64,000 nucleotides of DNA from Chitinophagaceae bacterium (lineage in GTDB: Bacteria; Bacteroidota; Bacteroidia; Chitinophagales; Chitinophagaceae). A program made the translations under genes and the position numbers. Location: assembly GCA_022841365.1 (NCBI GenBank), contig JALHRP010000014.1:1-64000 (forward strand). Direction: 5' to 3'. Of the stretch, positions 1-10,248 are shown one piece after another; positions within the stretch are counted from its first letter, which is position 1; each line of letters begins with the position of its first letter. The notes beneath the pieces were generated by a model. The model saw only the letters and a program-made list of their open reading frames with translations. It had not been told where the DNA came from and searched no databases.

Positions 1-623
1 TTGGTTACAAACTTTGTTTTCATCTGAAATAACTGTGGTGCGACATCCCCTCCAAAGAAAATCGTTTCGTTATTTTCTTTGATCCGGAAAGCCTGATGCC
101 ATGGACTGTGTGCACCTGTCCACTCATAGTAAATATAGTCATCTATAACTCCGCTGCTTTCTACCAGTTGTACGTTGTTTGATTCGGTAAGTATACTCAC
201 ATCATCTATCTGATACGATTTGGAGAGTTTGCTCACCGCAATTTCGAGTTCCTGTTTGTTAACGATATAAGTGGCGTTGGGAAAGCTCAGAAATCGCTGT
301 TGCAACACGGCATCCTCTTTACTGATTCCGCCTGCATGATCTTTATGTAAATGACTCATTAAAACTTTGGTAACATCCAACGGATTAATGCCCGCATTGA
401 TTAAGTTGGCATGTATCTGTAACGTTCCATCGGGCTGAGAAAAACCCAGACCCGTATCCAATACTAAAATATCTTTTGAAGTGATGATGGCAAAGGGCTG
501 TACTTCTACCAGTAAACTGCCGGCTGGTCGTTCACTCATGCGATCTCTTGTATGATCGAATGGAATAAATTTTTTTGATGCATCAACTGTAAAGCTCCCT
601 TCTGAAAGCGGAATAATTTTCAT
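1..623 (-). CDS. MBL-fold metallo-hydrolase, C-terminus truncated by window edge
   Basis: Minus-strand reading from ATG at 623: MKIIPLSEGSFTVDASKKFIPFDHT...ILVLDTGLGF...VLMSHLHKDHAGG; HxHxDH-type metal motif. Not in the ORF track because it runs off the edge. Confidence 0.8.
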   Translation of the reverse strand, partial: MKIIPLSEGSFTVDASKKFIPFDHTRDRMSERPAGSLLVEVQPFAIITSKDILVLDTGLGFSQPDGTLQIHANLINAGINPLDVTKVLMSHLHKDHAGGISKEDAVLQQRFLSFPNATYIVNKQELEIAVSKLSKSYQIDDVSILTESNNVQLVESSGVIDDYIYYEWTGAHSPWHQAFRIKENNETIFFGGDVAPQLFQMKTKFVT

Positions 624-659
624 GCTGCAAAGATACAGGCTGCAGAGTGCGGAGCGAAA

Positions 660-953
660 TCAGTTCATAACCAGTTTGGGTGCTCCAATCATGGAATCAA
701 AAATAAACAGCTCATCCATTTCATAATGAAAAAAACGGCGGATAGGGAAACGGTCAATCAATTCTGCAGCTTCCATTTCAGAAGCCGCATTTATCACCAC
801 CCATCCTTTACTGCGGTTACCATTAACAGCATACGTAATAATCACTTCTTCACGCATCAGGTTGTTGATGTAGTTTCTGTGGCGGGGTATCAATTCCCAG
901 AACTCGTTGCTTAAATCGGCTTGCAGATAAAACGTACAGAGAAATTTTTTCAT
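660..953 (-). CDS. small conserved hypothetical protein (YciI/muconolactone isomerase-like size and pattern)
   Basis: ORF 660..1052; likely start at M34 (MKKFLCTFYLQADLSNEFWELIPRHRNYINNLMREE). Start by inference. Confidence 0.5.
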   Translation of the reverse strand: MKKFLCTFYLQADLSNEFWELIPRHRNYINNLMREEVIITYAVNGNRSKGWVVINAASEMEAAELIDRFPIRRFFHYEMDELFIFDSMIGAPKLVMN

Positions 954-1058
954 TTGCTTCGCTTGATGTGTGATAACGGATAACTGTCTTTCAGAAAACG
1001 AATGCATTGCCTTTAACAAACTGCAACAAAGGTTACTAAAAAAAACTGACAAAATATA

Positions 1059-2402
1059 CTACCGTAAAACCATTTGCCGGTCTGCATCCAAACGGATCAT
1101 AATAAAAATAAGCGCAGTAAAGGTTATCAGAGAAGATCCGCCATAGCTTAACAAAGGCAGTGTAATACCAATTACCGGCATTAAACCAATGGTCATGCAG
1201 ATATTAATAAACACATGAAAAAACAGGATGGCAGCAACGCTGTATGCATACACCCGGGAAAAAGTACTTCGTTGACGCTCTGCCAGTGTTATAATGCGGA
1301 ACAATAATAAAAAATATAAACCCAGTAAAAGGGCACTGCCCCAAAAGCCAAAGCTTTCTGCAATGGCAGTGAAAATAAAATCGGTATGCTGTGCAGGCAC
1401 AAAATCGCCCTGCGTAGTTACTCCCTGTAAAAAACCTTTTCCCAGCAAACCACCCGATCCGATTGCAATTTTTGATTGTTTTACATTGTAGCTGTAATCC
1501 TTTTTCTTACCCTTTGCCATTTCATTTTCAAGCTGGGCAATCCGTTCCGGATCTTTAGGTGTATAGCTTTTGCCAAACATACTTAATACACGCTCTGATT
1601 GATAAGGCTTTAATATTTTATCAAACACAACATAATCTACAAAGTACTTAAACAGAATACAACTGCCGGCAATCAGTACAAGCAGGAGTAAAATGAAAAA
1701 ATTACGTTTTACTTTTCGCCAAAGGAAATAAACAGCAATCAATAAACCAATACCCATCATAATGCTGTATAGCTGAAACGAAAGTACAATTGCCGTAATA
1801 AATAAGATAATGATTGAAAAACCAACAATAAGATAAATCACCGGCAACCCTTCTCTGTACATCACCAGAAAAAATGATAAGTATACCAGTGCAAGACCGG
1901 TTTCTTTTTGTGCAATAGATAATACAGCCGGTGTTAAGGTTACAACAAACGCTATGATTTGAGATCTGATTGTATGGAACTCAGTTTCCTGCCTGCTGAG
2001 ATACTTGGCCAGCGCCAGTGCTGTAAAGATTTTACATAATTCTGCAGCCTGCAGGTTAAAACCGCCACCAAGCGCTATCCATGATCTGGAACCACCAATG
2101 TCTTTACCAATTACAAATGTTAACAGCATCAGTAAGATTCCTGCCATGTAAAGTAAATTGGCAGTAGTGGTAAAAAATTTACTGTCGGTTAACAATATCA
2201 ATACGGCAACAAGAGAACTGATGCCGATAAACAACACCTGCTTTGAATAATTTTTTTTGAGCTCAAGCAAAGACTGAAAAAATGAATCGCCGGTTCTGTA
2301 CTCAACCGAAAAAATGGCAATAAAACCAACCAGCACCAGTGCATAATAAAGCAACAGCATTGTTGTATCAATTCCCTTTCCTATACCTGCTTGTTTTTCC
2401 AT
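1059..2402 (-). CDS. rodA: RodA, SEDS-family peptidoglycan glycosyltransferase
   Basis: Multi-TM protein with SEDS motifs (AELCKIF, PAQHTDFIFTAIAESFGFWG, LPLLSYGGSSL); start at M25 of track ORF avoids overlap with PBP2. Confidence 0.93.
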   Translation of the reverse strand: MEKQAGIGKGIDTTMLLLYYALVLVGFIAIFSVEYRTGDSFFQSLLELKKNYSKQVLFIGISSLVAVLILLTDSKFFTTTANLLYMAGILLMLLTFVIGKDIGGSRSWIALGGGFNLQAAELCKIFTALALAKYLSRQETEFHTIRSQIIAFVVTLTPAVLSIAQKETGLALVYLSFFLVMYREGLPVIYLIVGFSIIILFITAIVLSFQLYSIMMGIGLLIAVYFLWRKVKRNFFILLLLVLIAGSCILFKYFVDYVVFDKILKPYQSERVLSMFGKSYTPKDPERIAQLENEMAKGKKKDYSYNVKQSKIAIGSGGLLGKGFLQGVTTQGDFVPAQHTDFIFTAIAESFGFWGSALLLGLYFLLLFRIITLAERQRSTFSRVYAYSVAAILFFHVFINICMTIGLMPVIGITLPLLSYGGSSLITFTALIFIMIRLDADRQMVLR

Positions 2403-2415
2403 ACCGGTTGTACGA

Positions 2416-4515
2416 TTATATGTTTGGGTGATGGAATTTTTTATATTGATAACGTTGGCCGGGTAATACAGCAATCAAACTGTTTGTTTTTTCTTTTTTC
2501 TTTTCGGGCAGACTTACCGGATCGCTGAAGTCCTTTTCTGCAACAGCCAGATCAGTTGAATCAATTCTGGCTTTTTGTTCCCGTTCCAAACGCATACGCA
2601 GCAGGGAGTCTTTTACCTGTTTAATAGAGTCACGTACATACCGTTCATGTTTAATTTTTGCAGGTATAATGGTTACATTACTGATGCGTTCAATCTCTGC
2701 CTTCCGTTTAGGTCCCGCAATAGAATCGGTTAAATATTTTTCCATAAGTAAAGAGGCAATGGGTGCTGCCCAAGTTGCACCATAACCTGCGTTTTCCACC
2801 ACCACACAAATGGCAATCTTTGGATTCTCTTTGGGAGCAAAGGCAACAAAAAAGGAATGGTTCTGCTGCTTCTTTTTTCTGAAGTAGTTTTCTACTGTTC
2901 CTGTTTTGGCACACACGGCAAATCCGTCAATATGTGCATTACGAGCTGTACCATTGGTTACCACCATCTCCATACCATCAATTACTGCCTGATAATAATC
3001 ATTGGGTATACGCAATGGCGATATTTTCTCTCTGTATTTTTTCAGTAAGGTGTCTTCTGCTGTTTCACCCTCAATGTTTTTTACAAAGTGCGGAGTATAA
3101 TACCAGCCACGGTTGGCAATTAAACAAATAGCATTGGCCATTTGCAAAGGAGTGGCCTGTATTTCGCCCTGCCCTATTCCTAATGAAGCAATGGTGCAGG
3201 AACTCCATCCGCCCCGGCGAAACTCTTTATTAAACCTTGCTGTATCGGGAATAAATCCTGCGTACTCTCCCGGCAAATCAATACCCAGTTTATGTCCTAA
3301 TCCAAAACCCGTCATATAACTCTTCCACTTCAGCAATCCTTTCTCCACATTATTGTAGGAAGGGTTATCAATGGCCATACGAAATACATGTGCATAGTAA
3401 GAGTTGCATGAGTTGGCGATGGATAAACTCAGGTTAGCGGCATGACCTGCATTACTGTGTGTACATGCAGGACGACCGCAGGGACCGTATCGTCCAAAAC
3501 ATCCATATCCAAAATCGGGTGTAATCAACCCTTCATCTAAAGCAACCAATGCACCCAATGGTTTAAACGTAGAGCCGGGCGGATACACACCTTGCATACC
3601 CCGGTTCAGCAATGGTGATGCTGGATCTAAAAACAACCGGCTGAAATTTTTGCGTGATTCTGATCCGGTTAATTCGTTGGGATCATATGTTGGGCCCGAT
3701 GTCATGGCTATAATGCCGCCTGTTTGCGGTTCAATAGCAACCACACTTCCAACTTTTCCATTCATCAGCTTTTCAGCAAGCTGCTGCACTTCAATATCAA
3801 TATAGGTGTTGAGATGACGACCTGCTACAGAAGCCGTATCAAATTCTCCTTTTTCATACGGTCCAATAGGACGGTTAAAATTATCACGCATGATATATTG
3901 AATACCCCGCTGTCCCATCAACACTTTTTCATAATAGTTTTCTAATCCGCTGCGGCCGGCAAAGTCGCCCATTTGATAAAAATAGTTCGACCGTTTGAGC
4001 ATGGATGAATCTACTTCGCCAACATAACCTAAAATATGAGCTGCTGCTTTAAACGGATAACTGCGTATGGGGCGTTCCTGTAAAAAGAAAGCCGGCTGAA
4101 ACCGAAAAAGATTCTCATTAATCTTCGCATACTTTTCTGCAGAGAGTAAAGGCTCAAAAACTGAAGGCCTGTTTCTTGAATTTTTAATGATGGAAGTAAG
4201 AATGCGTTTTTTAAACTCAGCTGTATCAACACCTAGTATACGGCAAAGCGAAAACGTATCAACACCTTTTAACTGCGATGGTGTAACCATGAGATCATAC
4301 ATGGTGATATTATCAAGAATGGCTTTGCCTTTGCGATCGAAGATAATGCCACGGCTGGGATATACAACCTTACGCAAAATGGCCTGATCGTTTGCAAGCT
4401 TTGCATATTTAGATGAAAACAACTGCAGCGTCATTAACCTTACTAAAATAATAGCGAACACTGCCGCAATAATGATACGGATGGTGGTTTGTCTTGTTTG
4501 ATTAAATTCGGCCAT
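2416..4515 (-). CDS. mrdA: penicillin-binding protein 2 (transpeptidase)
   Basis: N-terminal TM, PBP dimer domain, transpeptidase SxxK (PPGSTFKPL), SCN (ANSCNSYY), KTGT (CAKTGTVEN). Confidence 0.94.
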   Translation of the reverse strand: MAEFNQTRQTTIRIIIAAVFAIILVRLMTLQLFSSKYAKLANDQAILRKVVYPSRGIIFDRKGKAILDNITMYDLMVTPSQLKGVDTFSLCRILGVDTAEFKKRILTSIIKNSRNRPSVFEPLLSAEKYAKINENLFRFQPAFFLQERPIRSYPFKAAAHILGYVGEVDSSMLKRSNYFYQMGDFAGRSGLENYYEKVLMGQRGIQYIMRDNFNRPIGPYEKGEFDTASVAGRHLNTYIDIEVQQLAEKLMNGKVGSVVAIEPQTGGIIAMTSGPTYDPNELTGSESRKNFSRLFLDPASPLLNRGMQGVYPPGSTFKPLGALVALDEGLITPDFGYGCFGRYGPCGRPACTHSNAGHAANLSLSIANSCNSYYAHVFRMAIDNPSYNNVEKGLLKWKSYMTGFGLGHKLGIDLPGEYAGFIPDTARFNKEFRRGGWSSCTIASLGIGQGEIQATPLQMANAICLIANRGWYYTPHFVKNIEGETAEDTLLKKYREKISPLRIPNDYYQAVIDGMEMVVTNGTARNAHIDGFAVCAKTGTVENYFRKKKQQNHSFFVAFAPKENPKIAICVVVENAGYGATWAAPIASLLMEKYLTDSIAGPKRKAEIERISNVTIIPAKIKHERYVRDSIKQVKDSLLRMRLEREQKARIDSTDLAVAEKDFSDPVSLPEKKKEKTNSLIAVLPGQRYQYKKFHHPNI

Positions 4516-4546
4516 AGCCTGTTACTGGTTTTTCAGCTTTTGCTGA

Positions 4547-5077
4547 TCAGGTGTTAGTAAGAAATTTCTGTTTGCGTATAAAAATAATTTCAATCACTGT
4601 TACCAGTAATAAACTGATGACAGTGGATCCGAGTGTTTTTAAAACGAGATAAAAAATATTTCCGAATTGAAACGCCTGGATTGTAAACAGAAAGGTATGA
4701 TGCACAACAGTAAGTACAGAAACATACGTAACATATTGTGTAAAGCCTAAGCTTGTTGCAGAGGGCTCCCGGTAATTAAACTCAGCTCCCTGTTGGGGCA
4801 TGAGTAAGTTTATGAGAAACGGACGCAGGTAACCAATAGCAACACATGCAGCTGCATGCAGACCTGGCGATTTTGTAAAGAAATCAAGACAAAGCCCTGT
4901 AAGGAATGAAACAATCAGCAAACTGCTTCTGCCCATGCTGAAGGGAAGCCACAATATAAACAGATAATAAATGTAGGGTGTAATGTACTGGTGCAACGGT
5001 GGTATTTTATTGAGCACAAACACCTGCACCAGAATGAACATGATTAAACGAATGATATTGCGTAACAGACTGCTCAT
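4547..5077 (-). CDS. mreD: rod shape-determining protein MreD
   Basis: Small multi-TM protein directly after mreC with 4 bp overlap. Confidence 0.85.
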   Translation of the reverse strand: MSSLLRNIIRLIMFILVQVFVLNKIPPLHQYITPYIYYLFILWLPFSMGRSSLLIVSFLTGLCLDFFTKSPGLHAAACVAIGYLRPFLINLLMPQQGAEFNYREPSATSLGFTQYVTYVSVLTVVHHTFLFTIQAFQFGNIFYLVLKTLGSTVISLLLVTVIEIIFIRKQKFLTNT

Positions 5078-5922
5078 TTTTTCTTTTTCAATTTATTCTC
5101 CAGTTCCAGCTGTTCATTTCGCTGGAGATTGCTGATCACAAAAACATTCTGTAAACGACTGAAGTCGTTCGAAGGTCTTACCTGCAGTAAATAATTATTG
5201 CTGCTTTTTTCAAGAATTACTTTTTCAATAATACCCACCATGATGCCCGGAGGAAAATCGGAATAACGGCTTGTTATAACGGTATCGCCTTTTTGAACCT
5301 TTACACTTTTAGGTATATCTCTCAACTGCACCAGTCTTGGGTTTACTCCATCCCACTCTATCCGTCCACTCTCGCCTGTCTTTTTTAAACTGGCGCTGAT
5401 GCGGCTTTGCTTGTTGAGCATACTCATCACCGTTGAAAAATTATCCGTTACATCCAGCACGACACCTGCCACTCCGTTTGCCGAAATAACCACCATACCC
5501 GGTTGCACATTTTGTTTACTTCCACGGTGTAACGTAAAATAATTGTTGGGCTGCGATACAGAATTGTTCACCACCTCTGCATCCATGTACAAAAACTTTC
5601 TTCTTTCTCCACTTGTATCTGCAGCAGTAGTGTCTGTTACCAATCGTTGTGAAGAATCAGGCGATGAAAAATTTTGTTTTAACTGATTCTGTACTTCGTT
5701 GAGCCTGCGCCGCAGTTCATCGTTCTCTTTTTTAAGATGGAAGTAATCATTTACTTTTTTGTACTGCGCTTCAATACTGCCGGTAATTTCTCCGGCAGTA
5801 TCCATATATGCTGCCTGATGAAAGCGGTTATAGCGGAAAAGAAGTGTCAGGCTGATGATTTCCAGCAGGAGGAAAAACAGCAACACCGAAAATCGTCTGA
5901 TAAAAGCGAAAATATTCCGCAC
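5074..5922 (-). CDS. mreC: rod shape-determining protein MreC
   Basis: N-terminal TM + coiled coil + beta domain (GVAGVVLDVTDNFSTVMSMLNKQSRISASLKKTGE); position in operon. Confidence 0.9.
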   Translation of the reverse strand: MRNIFAFIRRFSVLLFFLLLEIISLTLLFRYNRFHQAAYMDTAGEITGSIEAQYKKVNDYFHLKKENDELRRRLNEVQNQLKQNFSSPDSSQRLVTDTTAADTSGERRKFLYMDAEVVNNSVSQPNNYFTLHRGSKQNVQPGMVVISANGVAGVVLDVTDNFSTVMSMLNKQSRISASLKKTGESGRIEWDGVNPRLVQLRDIPKSVKVQKGDTVITSRYSDFPPGIMVGIIEKVILEKSSNNYLLQVRPSNDFSRLQNVFVISNLQRNEQLELENKLKKKK

Positions 5923-5966
5923 AGAAGGGTGGATGATTTAAAAGTTCCACCGTTTGAATGCATCAT

Positions 5967-6995
5967 TTAGTTACGCATGACAAACGGATAGCGATTGTAA
6001 TTTTTTAATGCAATACCTGTGCCTCTTACAACGCTTTTTAACGGATCATCGGCAATATGCACAGGCAATTTAATTTTCTGGTTCAGTCGTTTATCAAGAC
6101 CACGAAGCAATGCACCGCCACCGGTAATATAAATACCACGGCGGTAAATATCTGCCGCCAGCTCAGGAGGCGTCATTTCCAATGCTTTTAAAATAGCTTC
6201 TTCAATTTTGAAAATACTTTTATCAAGTGCTTCAGCAATTTCCTGATAGCTTACCATAATCTGTTTTGGAATACCTGTTACAAGATCACGGCCGTTTACA
6301 GGAATATCATCGGGCGGGTTGTCTAAATCTTTCATAGCAGCACCGATCTGTATTTTAATTTGCTCGGCTGTGCGTTCACCAATCAACAAACTATGATAAC
6401 GGCGAAGGGCTTCCATAATATCGGCTGTAAATTCATCGCCTGCAATACGGATACTCTGATCGCACACAATACCGGCAAGTGCAATAACAGTAATACCAGT
6501 TGTACCACCGCCAATGTCTACAATCATGTTTCCTACAGGTTCTTCCACATCAATACCAATTCCCAATGCAGCAGCCATTGGCTCGTGCAAGAGATAGACT
6601 TCCTGTGCACCGGCTTGCTCGGCACTGTCACGTACCGCTCTTTTTTCAACTTCAGTAATACTGCTTGGTATACAAATCATCATCCGCCATTTAGGGGCAA
6701 ACAATGGCTTTTTGGTTAATACTAATTTGATGAGTTCACGAATCATCAGCTCTGCAGCGTTGAAATCGGCAATTACACCATCTTTCAACGGGCGAACAGT
6801 GCGTATACTTTCGTGGGTTTTTTCGTGCATCATCAGGGCCTTTTTCCCAACTGCCAGAACATTTTTTGGATTATTACGGTCGAGTGCAACGATCGAGGGT
6901 TCATTCACCACAATTTCATCGTTGTGAATGATGAGGGTATTGGCAGTTCCCAGGTCAATCGCAATTTCCTGGATAAAAAAGTTAAAGAGTCCCAT
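5967..6995 (-). CDS. mreB: rod shape-determining protein MreB (actin-like)
   Basis: EIAIDLGTANTLI, VDIGGGTTGITVIAL, ITGGGALLRGLDKRL. Confidence 0.97.
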   Translation of the reverse strand: MGLFNFFIQEIAIDLGTANTLIIHNDEIVVNEPSIVALDRNNPKNVLAVGKKALMMHEKTHESIRTVRPLKDGVIADFNAAELMIRELIKLVLTKKPLFAPKWRMMICIPSSITEVEKRAVRDSAEQAGAQEVYLLHEPMAAALGIGIDVEEPVGNMIVDIGGGTTGITVIALAGIVCDQSIRIAGDEFTADIMEALRRYHSLLIGERTAEQIKIQIGAAMKDLDNPPDDIPVNGRDLVTGIPKQIMVSYQEIAEALDKSIFKIEEAILKALEMTPPELAADIYRRGIYITGGGALLRGLDKRLNQKIKLPVHIADDPLKSVVRGTGIALKNYNRYPFVMRN

Positions 6996-7199
6996 ATTGG
7001 TTTGTGGATATTATAAAGTTGCTGATGGCTACAAATTTGAGAGAAAAATTTGGATTTACAACGCTAAAACCGTGCCCATACATGAATTTTACAGATTTTT
7101 TTTATCAGCATTTTATTTCCCGGCAACTGAATGTTGAAATCCAGCAGCAGAAAGGACTACGGAACGAATTTATATTTTCGGCTATACGACGCTGTTAGT

Positions 7200-8498
7200 T
7201 CAAACAAATTCGTACCCGATATCCTGACGGAAGTACATATTTCTGAAACGAAGACCTTCAAGAATTTTTTTAGAACGGGCAACTGCATCTGCAGTTGTTG
7301 ATCCGTATGATGTAACAGCAAGGACCCGCCCGCCATTGGTAACTACCTGTCCGTTTTCTTCTTTTGTTCCGGCATGAAAGACGAACGATCCGGTTTCAAC
7401 CGGTTGCTGCAGACCCTCAATCTCATATCCTTTCAGAAAATCGCCGGGGTATCCGCCGCTTACAGCCATCATGGTGATGGCCACACGTGGATCCTGCTCA
7501 ATTTCAACAGTATGGATCTGTTCAAGGGAGGTAGCACGGAGCAGTTCAACCAGGTCGTTTTTTAAACGGGGAATTACCACCTCTGTTTCCGGATCGCCCA
7601 TGCGGCAATTGTATTCAATCACAAAAGGCTCATCGTTTACTTTAATCACTCCGATAAACACAAATCCTTTGTAGACCATGTTTTCTGAAGAGATGCCCTG
7701 AATGGTAGGCTTAATAATCCGCTCTTCAACTTTTTGCATAAATACGTTATCTGCAAACGGAACGGGGCTTACAGCGCCCATGCCACCGGTGTTTAAGCCG
7801 GTGTCGCCTTCACCAATCCGTTTATAATCTTTTGCTTCGGGTAAAATGCAATAGCTTTTCCCATCGGTTAAAACAAACACACTTACTTCAATGCCATTTA
7901 AAAACTCTTCAATCACCACCCGCTTTCCTGCATCTCCAAATTTGTGCTGGTGAATCATCATGTCAAACTCAGCAACTGCTTCCAGATGATTATTACAGAT
8001 AATCACCCCTTTTCCTGCTGCCAAACCATCGGCTTTTAATACAACCGGTAAAGTATGATGCAGAAGGTACTCCCTTCCTTCATCAAAATTATCATTCGTG
8101 AATTCTCTGTAAGATGCGGTTGGAATCTGATGCCGATCCATAAATGCTTTTGCAAATGCTTTACTGCCTTCGAGTTGCGCAGCAAATGCGGAGGGACCTA
8201 TTACTCCCAGCCATCCATCTGCAAACGGCCTGTTTTGATGTGCTGAAACAAAGTAATCATAGATGCCATGTACCAGCGGATCTTCGGGACCTACTAAGAT
8301 TAAATGAATTTGCTGTTCTCTGCAAAACTGCTCTGCTTCAGCAAATTCTGAACCCACACGGAGATTAATATTTGTGCCGCAGGCTGCCGTACCTGCATTT
8401 CCGGGAGCAATGTATAAATTGCTGCACAGAGGACTTTGAGACAGTTTAAGGGCCAGTGCATGTTCACGGCCACCAGAGCCAAGCAGTAGAATGTTCAT
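7200..8498 (-). CDS. purD: phosphoribosylamine--glycine ligase
   Basis: MNILLLGSGGREHALALKL..., ATP-grasp motifs, EYNCRMGDPETEVV. Confidence 0.97.
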   Translation of the reverse strand: MNILLLGSGGREHALALKLSQSPLCSNLYIAPGNAGTAACGTNINLRVGSEFAEAEQFCREQQIHLILVGPEDPLVHGIYDYFVSAHQNRPFADGWLGVIGPSAFAAQLEGSKAFAKAFMDRHQIPTASYREFTNDNFDEGREYLLHHTLPVVLKADGLAAGKGVIICNNHLEAVAEFDMMIHQHKFGDAGKRVVIEEFLNGIEVSVFVLTDGKSYCILPEAKDYKRIGEGDTGLNTGGMGAVSPVPFADNVFMQKVEERIIKPTIQGISSENMVYKGFVFIGVIKVNDEPFVIEYNCRMGDPETEVVIPRLKNDLVELLRATSLEQIHTVEIEQDPRVAITMMAVSGGYPGDFLKGYEIEGLQQPVETGSFVFHAGTKEENGQVVTNGGRVLAVTSYGSTTADAVARSKKILEGLRFRNMYFRQDIGYEFV

Positions 8499-8641
8499 CT
8501 CTTGATCTTTATTCGCCTAAATTAATTGTTAGTACCCGAAATGCAGCACCATTTATCAAATGCGAAATTATGAAACTAATAGACGTTTACATTTATTTCT
8601 TACTTTCGGAATCTTACTTACAATAATACAAACGAACTTGC

Positions 8642-10198
8642 ATGAATCAATCAGTTAGCCAAACAGGGCATCCGAAAGGACTTTGGGTTTTATTTGCAAC
8701 AGAAATGTGGGAGCGGTTTAATTACTATGGTATGCGGGCCATTCTAACGTACTTTATGACCCAGGCCCTATTGTTTAATACTGAATTTTCGAATGGTTTA
8801 TATGGCAGCTACATCAGCTTATTGTATCTCACTCCTCTTGTTGGCGGATATATTGCCGATAGGTATTGGGGAAACAAACGTTCCATTCTTGTGGGTGGTT
8901 TGGTCATGGCTTTAGGAGAACTGATTCTTTTTGTTTGCGCCTCCATTTATGATTCATCCCGAGATATGGCAAACATCCTGTTTTTCTCAGGTCTGGGATT
9001 TATGATTGCTGGTAATGGCTTTTTCAAAGCCAACATATCTTCTTTAGTCGGGCAACTTTATCCAAAGGGAGATCTGCGTGTAGATCCGGCTTATACCATT
9101 TTTTACATGGGAATTAATGTTGGTGCCACACTTGGCCCGATTCTTTGCGGATATTTCGGCGATACAGGAGACCCCTCAGATTTCAAATGGGCATTTCTTG
9201 TTGCTGGCATTGGAATGTTGTTTAGCGTGTTGATACAGAAACTATTTCATGACAAATATGTTCGTACACCTGAAGGTGAAATCTTAGGATTAACTCCCGG
9301 TACTGATAACCCGTCAAATAACCCTTTAATTCCGGCTTCATCATTTGTAAAAGCTCCATCAAAAATTTGGGCAAACCCTGTTTTTATTATTGTAGGACTG
9401 TTAGCATTTTCAGCTCTTATGATTGGTGTTATTTATTTGGATACAAGGATTAACTACCTGTTTTACCTTTTAACTGCCAGCTTTGTATTCATCGTTTATC
9501 TCATTCAATCGGATAAAAGTCTGAACAAGGAAGAAAAACAAAGAGTTTGGGTAATGGTCATTATCGCCTTCTTTGTTATGTTTTTTTGGGGAGCGTATGA
9601 ACAAACCGGTTCTACACTTGCTTTATTTGCAAGAGATCAAACAGATCGTACCATTTTCGGATGGGAAATGCCTGCAAGCTTTTTCCAATCTTTCAATGCT
9701 GCTTTCATCATCATCTTTGCCCCTGCTTTTGCATGGTTGTGGCTCAAGATGGGTAAAAGTCAACCAGCAACTCCCACAAAAATGGGTATTGGTTTAATAT
9801 TATTAGCTTTTGGATTTCTATGGATTGCTATAGGTGCAAAATCAGGAGAAACAAAAACTGTTAGCATGATCTGGCTTACCGGTTTGTATCTGTTACATAC
9901 CTGGGGAGAATTATGTCTCTCACCCATCGGTCTATCTCTTTTTAATAAATTATCTCCTTTAAAGTTTGCATCATTGTTAATGGCTGTTTGGTTTTTGGGT
10001 AATGCAGGCGGAAATAAGTTGGTAGGTGTATTAGGTGCTTTGTATCCAAAAGATGGGAATACCACCAACTTTCTTGGATATCAAATGAACAATCTCTATG
10101 ACTTCTTTATGTTATTTGTTTTCATGGGAGGTACAGCCGGTGTGATTCTTTTGTTGCTTTCAAAAAAGCTTCAGAAAATGATGCATGGAATAGTTTAA
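8642..10198 (+). CDS. POT/PTR family peptide MFS transporter
   Basis: GLWVLFATEMWERFNYYGMRAIL; ExxER POT motif; 12+ TM. Confidence 0.93.
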   Translation: MNQSVSQTGHPKGLWVLFATEMWERFNYYGMRAILTYFMTQALLFNTEFSNGLYGSYISLLYLTPLVGGYIADRYWGNKRSILVGGLVMALGELILFVCASIYDSSRDMANILFFSGLGFMIAGNGFFKANISSLVGQLYPKGDLRVDPAYTIFYMGINVGATLGPILCGYFGDTGDPSDFKWAFLVAGIGMLFSVLIQKLFHDKYVRTPEGEILGLTPGTDNPSNNPLIPASSFVKAPSKIWANPVFIIVGLLAFSALMIGVIYLDTRINYLFYLLTASFVFIVYLIQSDKSLNKEEKQRVWVMVIIAFFVMFFWGAYEQTGSTLALFARDQTDRTIFGWEMPASFFQSFNAAFIIIFAPAFAWLWLKMGKSQPATPTKMGIGLILLAFGFLWIAIGAKSGETKTVSMIWLTGLYLLHTWGELCLSPIGLSLFNKLSPLKFASLLMAVWFLGNAGGNKLVGVLGALYPKDGNTTNFLGYQMNNLYDFFMLFVFMGGTAGVILLLLSKKLQKMMHGIV

Positions 10199-10248
10199 TG
10201 AAAACACTTTTCATTCATTTGTAATTTTTCTCTTTTAAACCAAGCCAT

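Noticed and set aside
6360-6719. 119 aa plus-strand ORF over mreB
   Set aside because: Antisense shadow ORF; Asn/Cys/His-rich, no domain.
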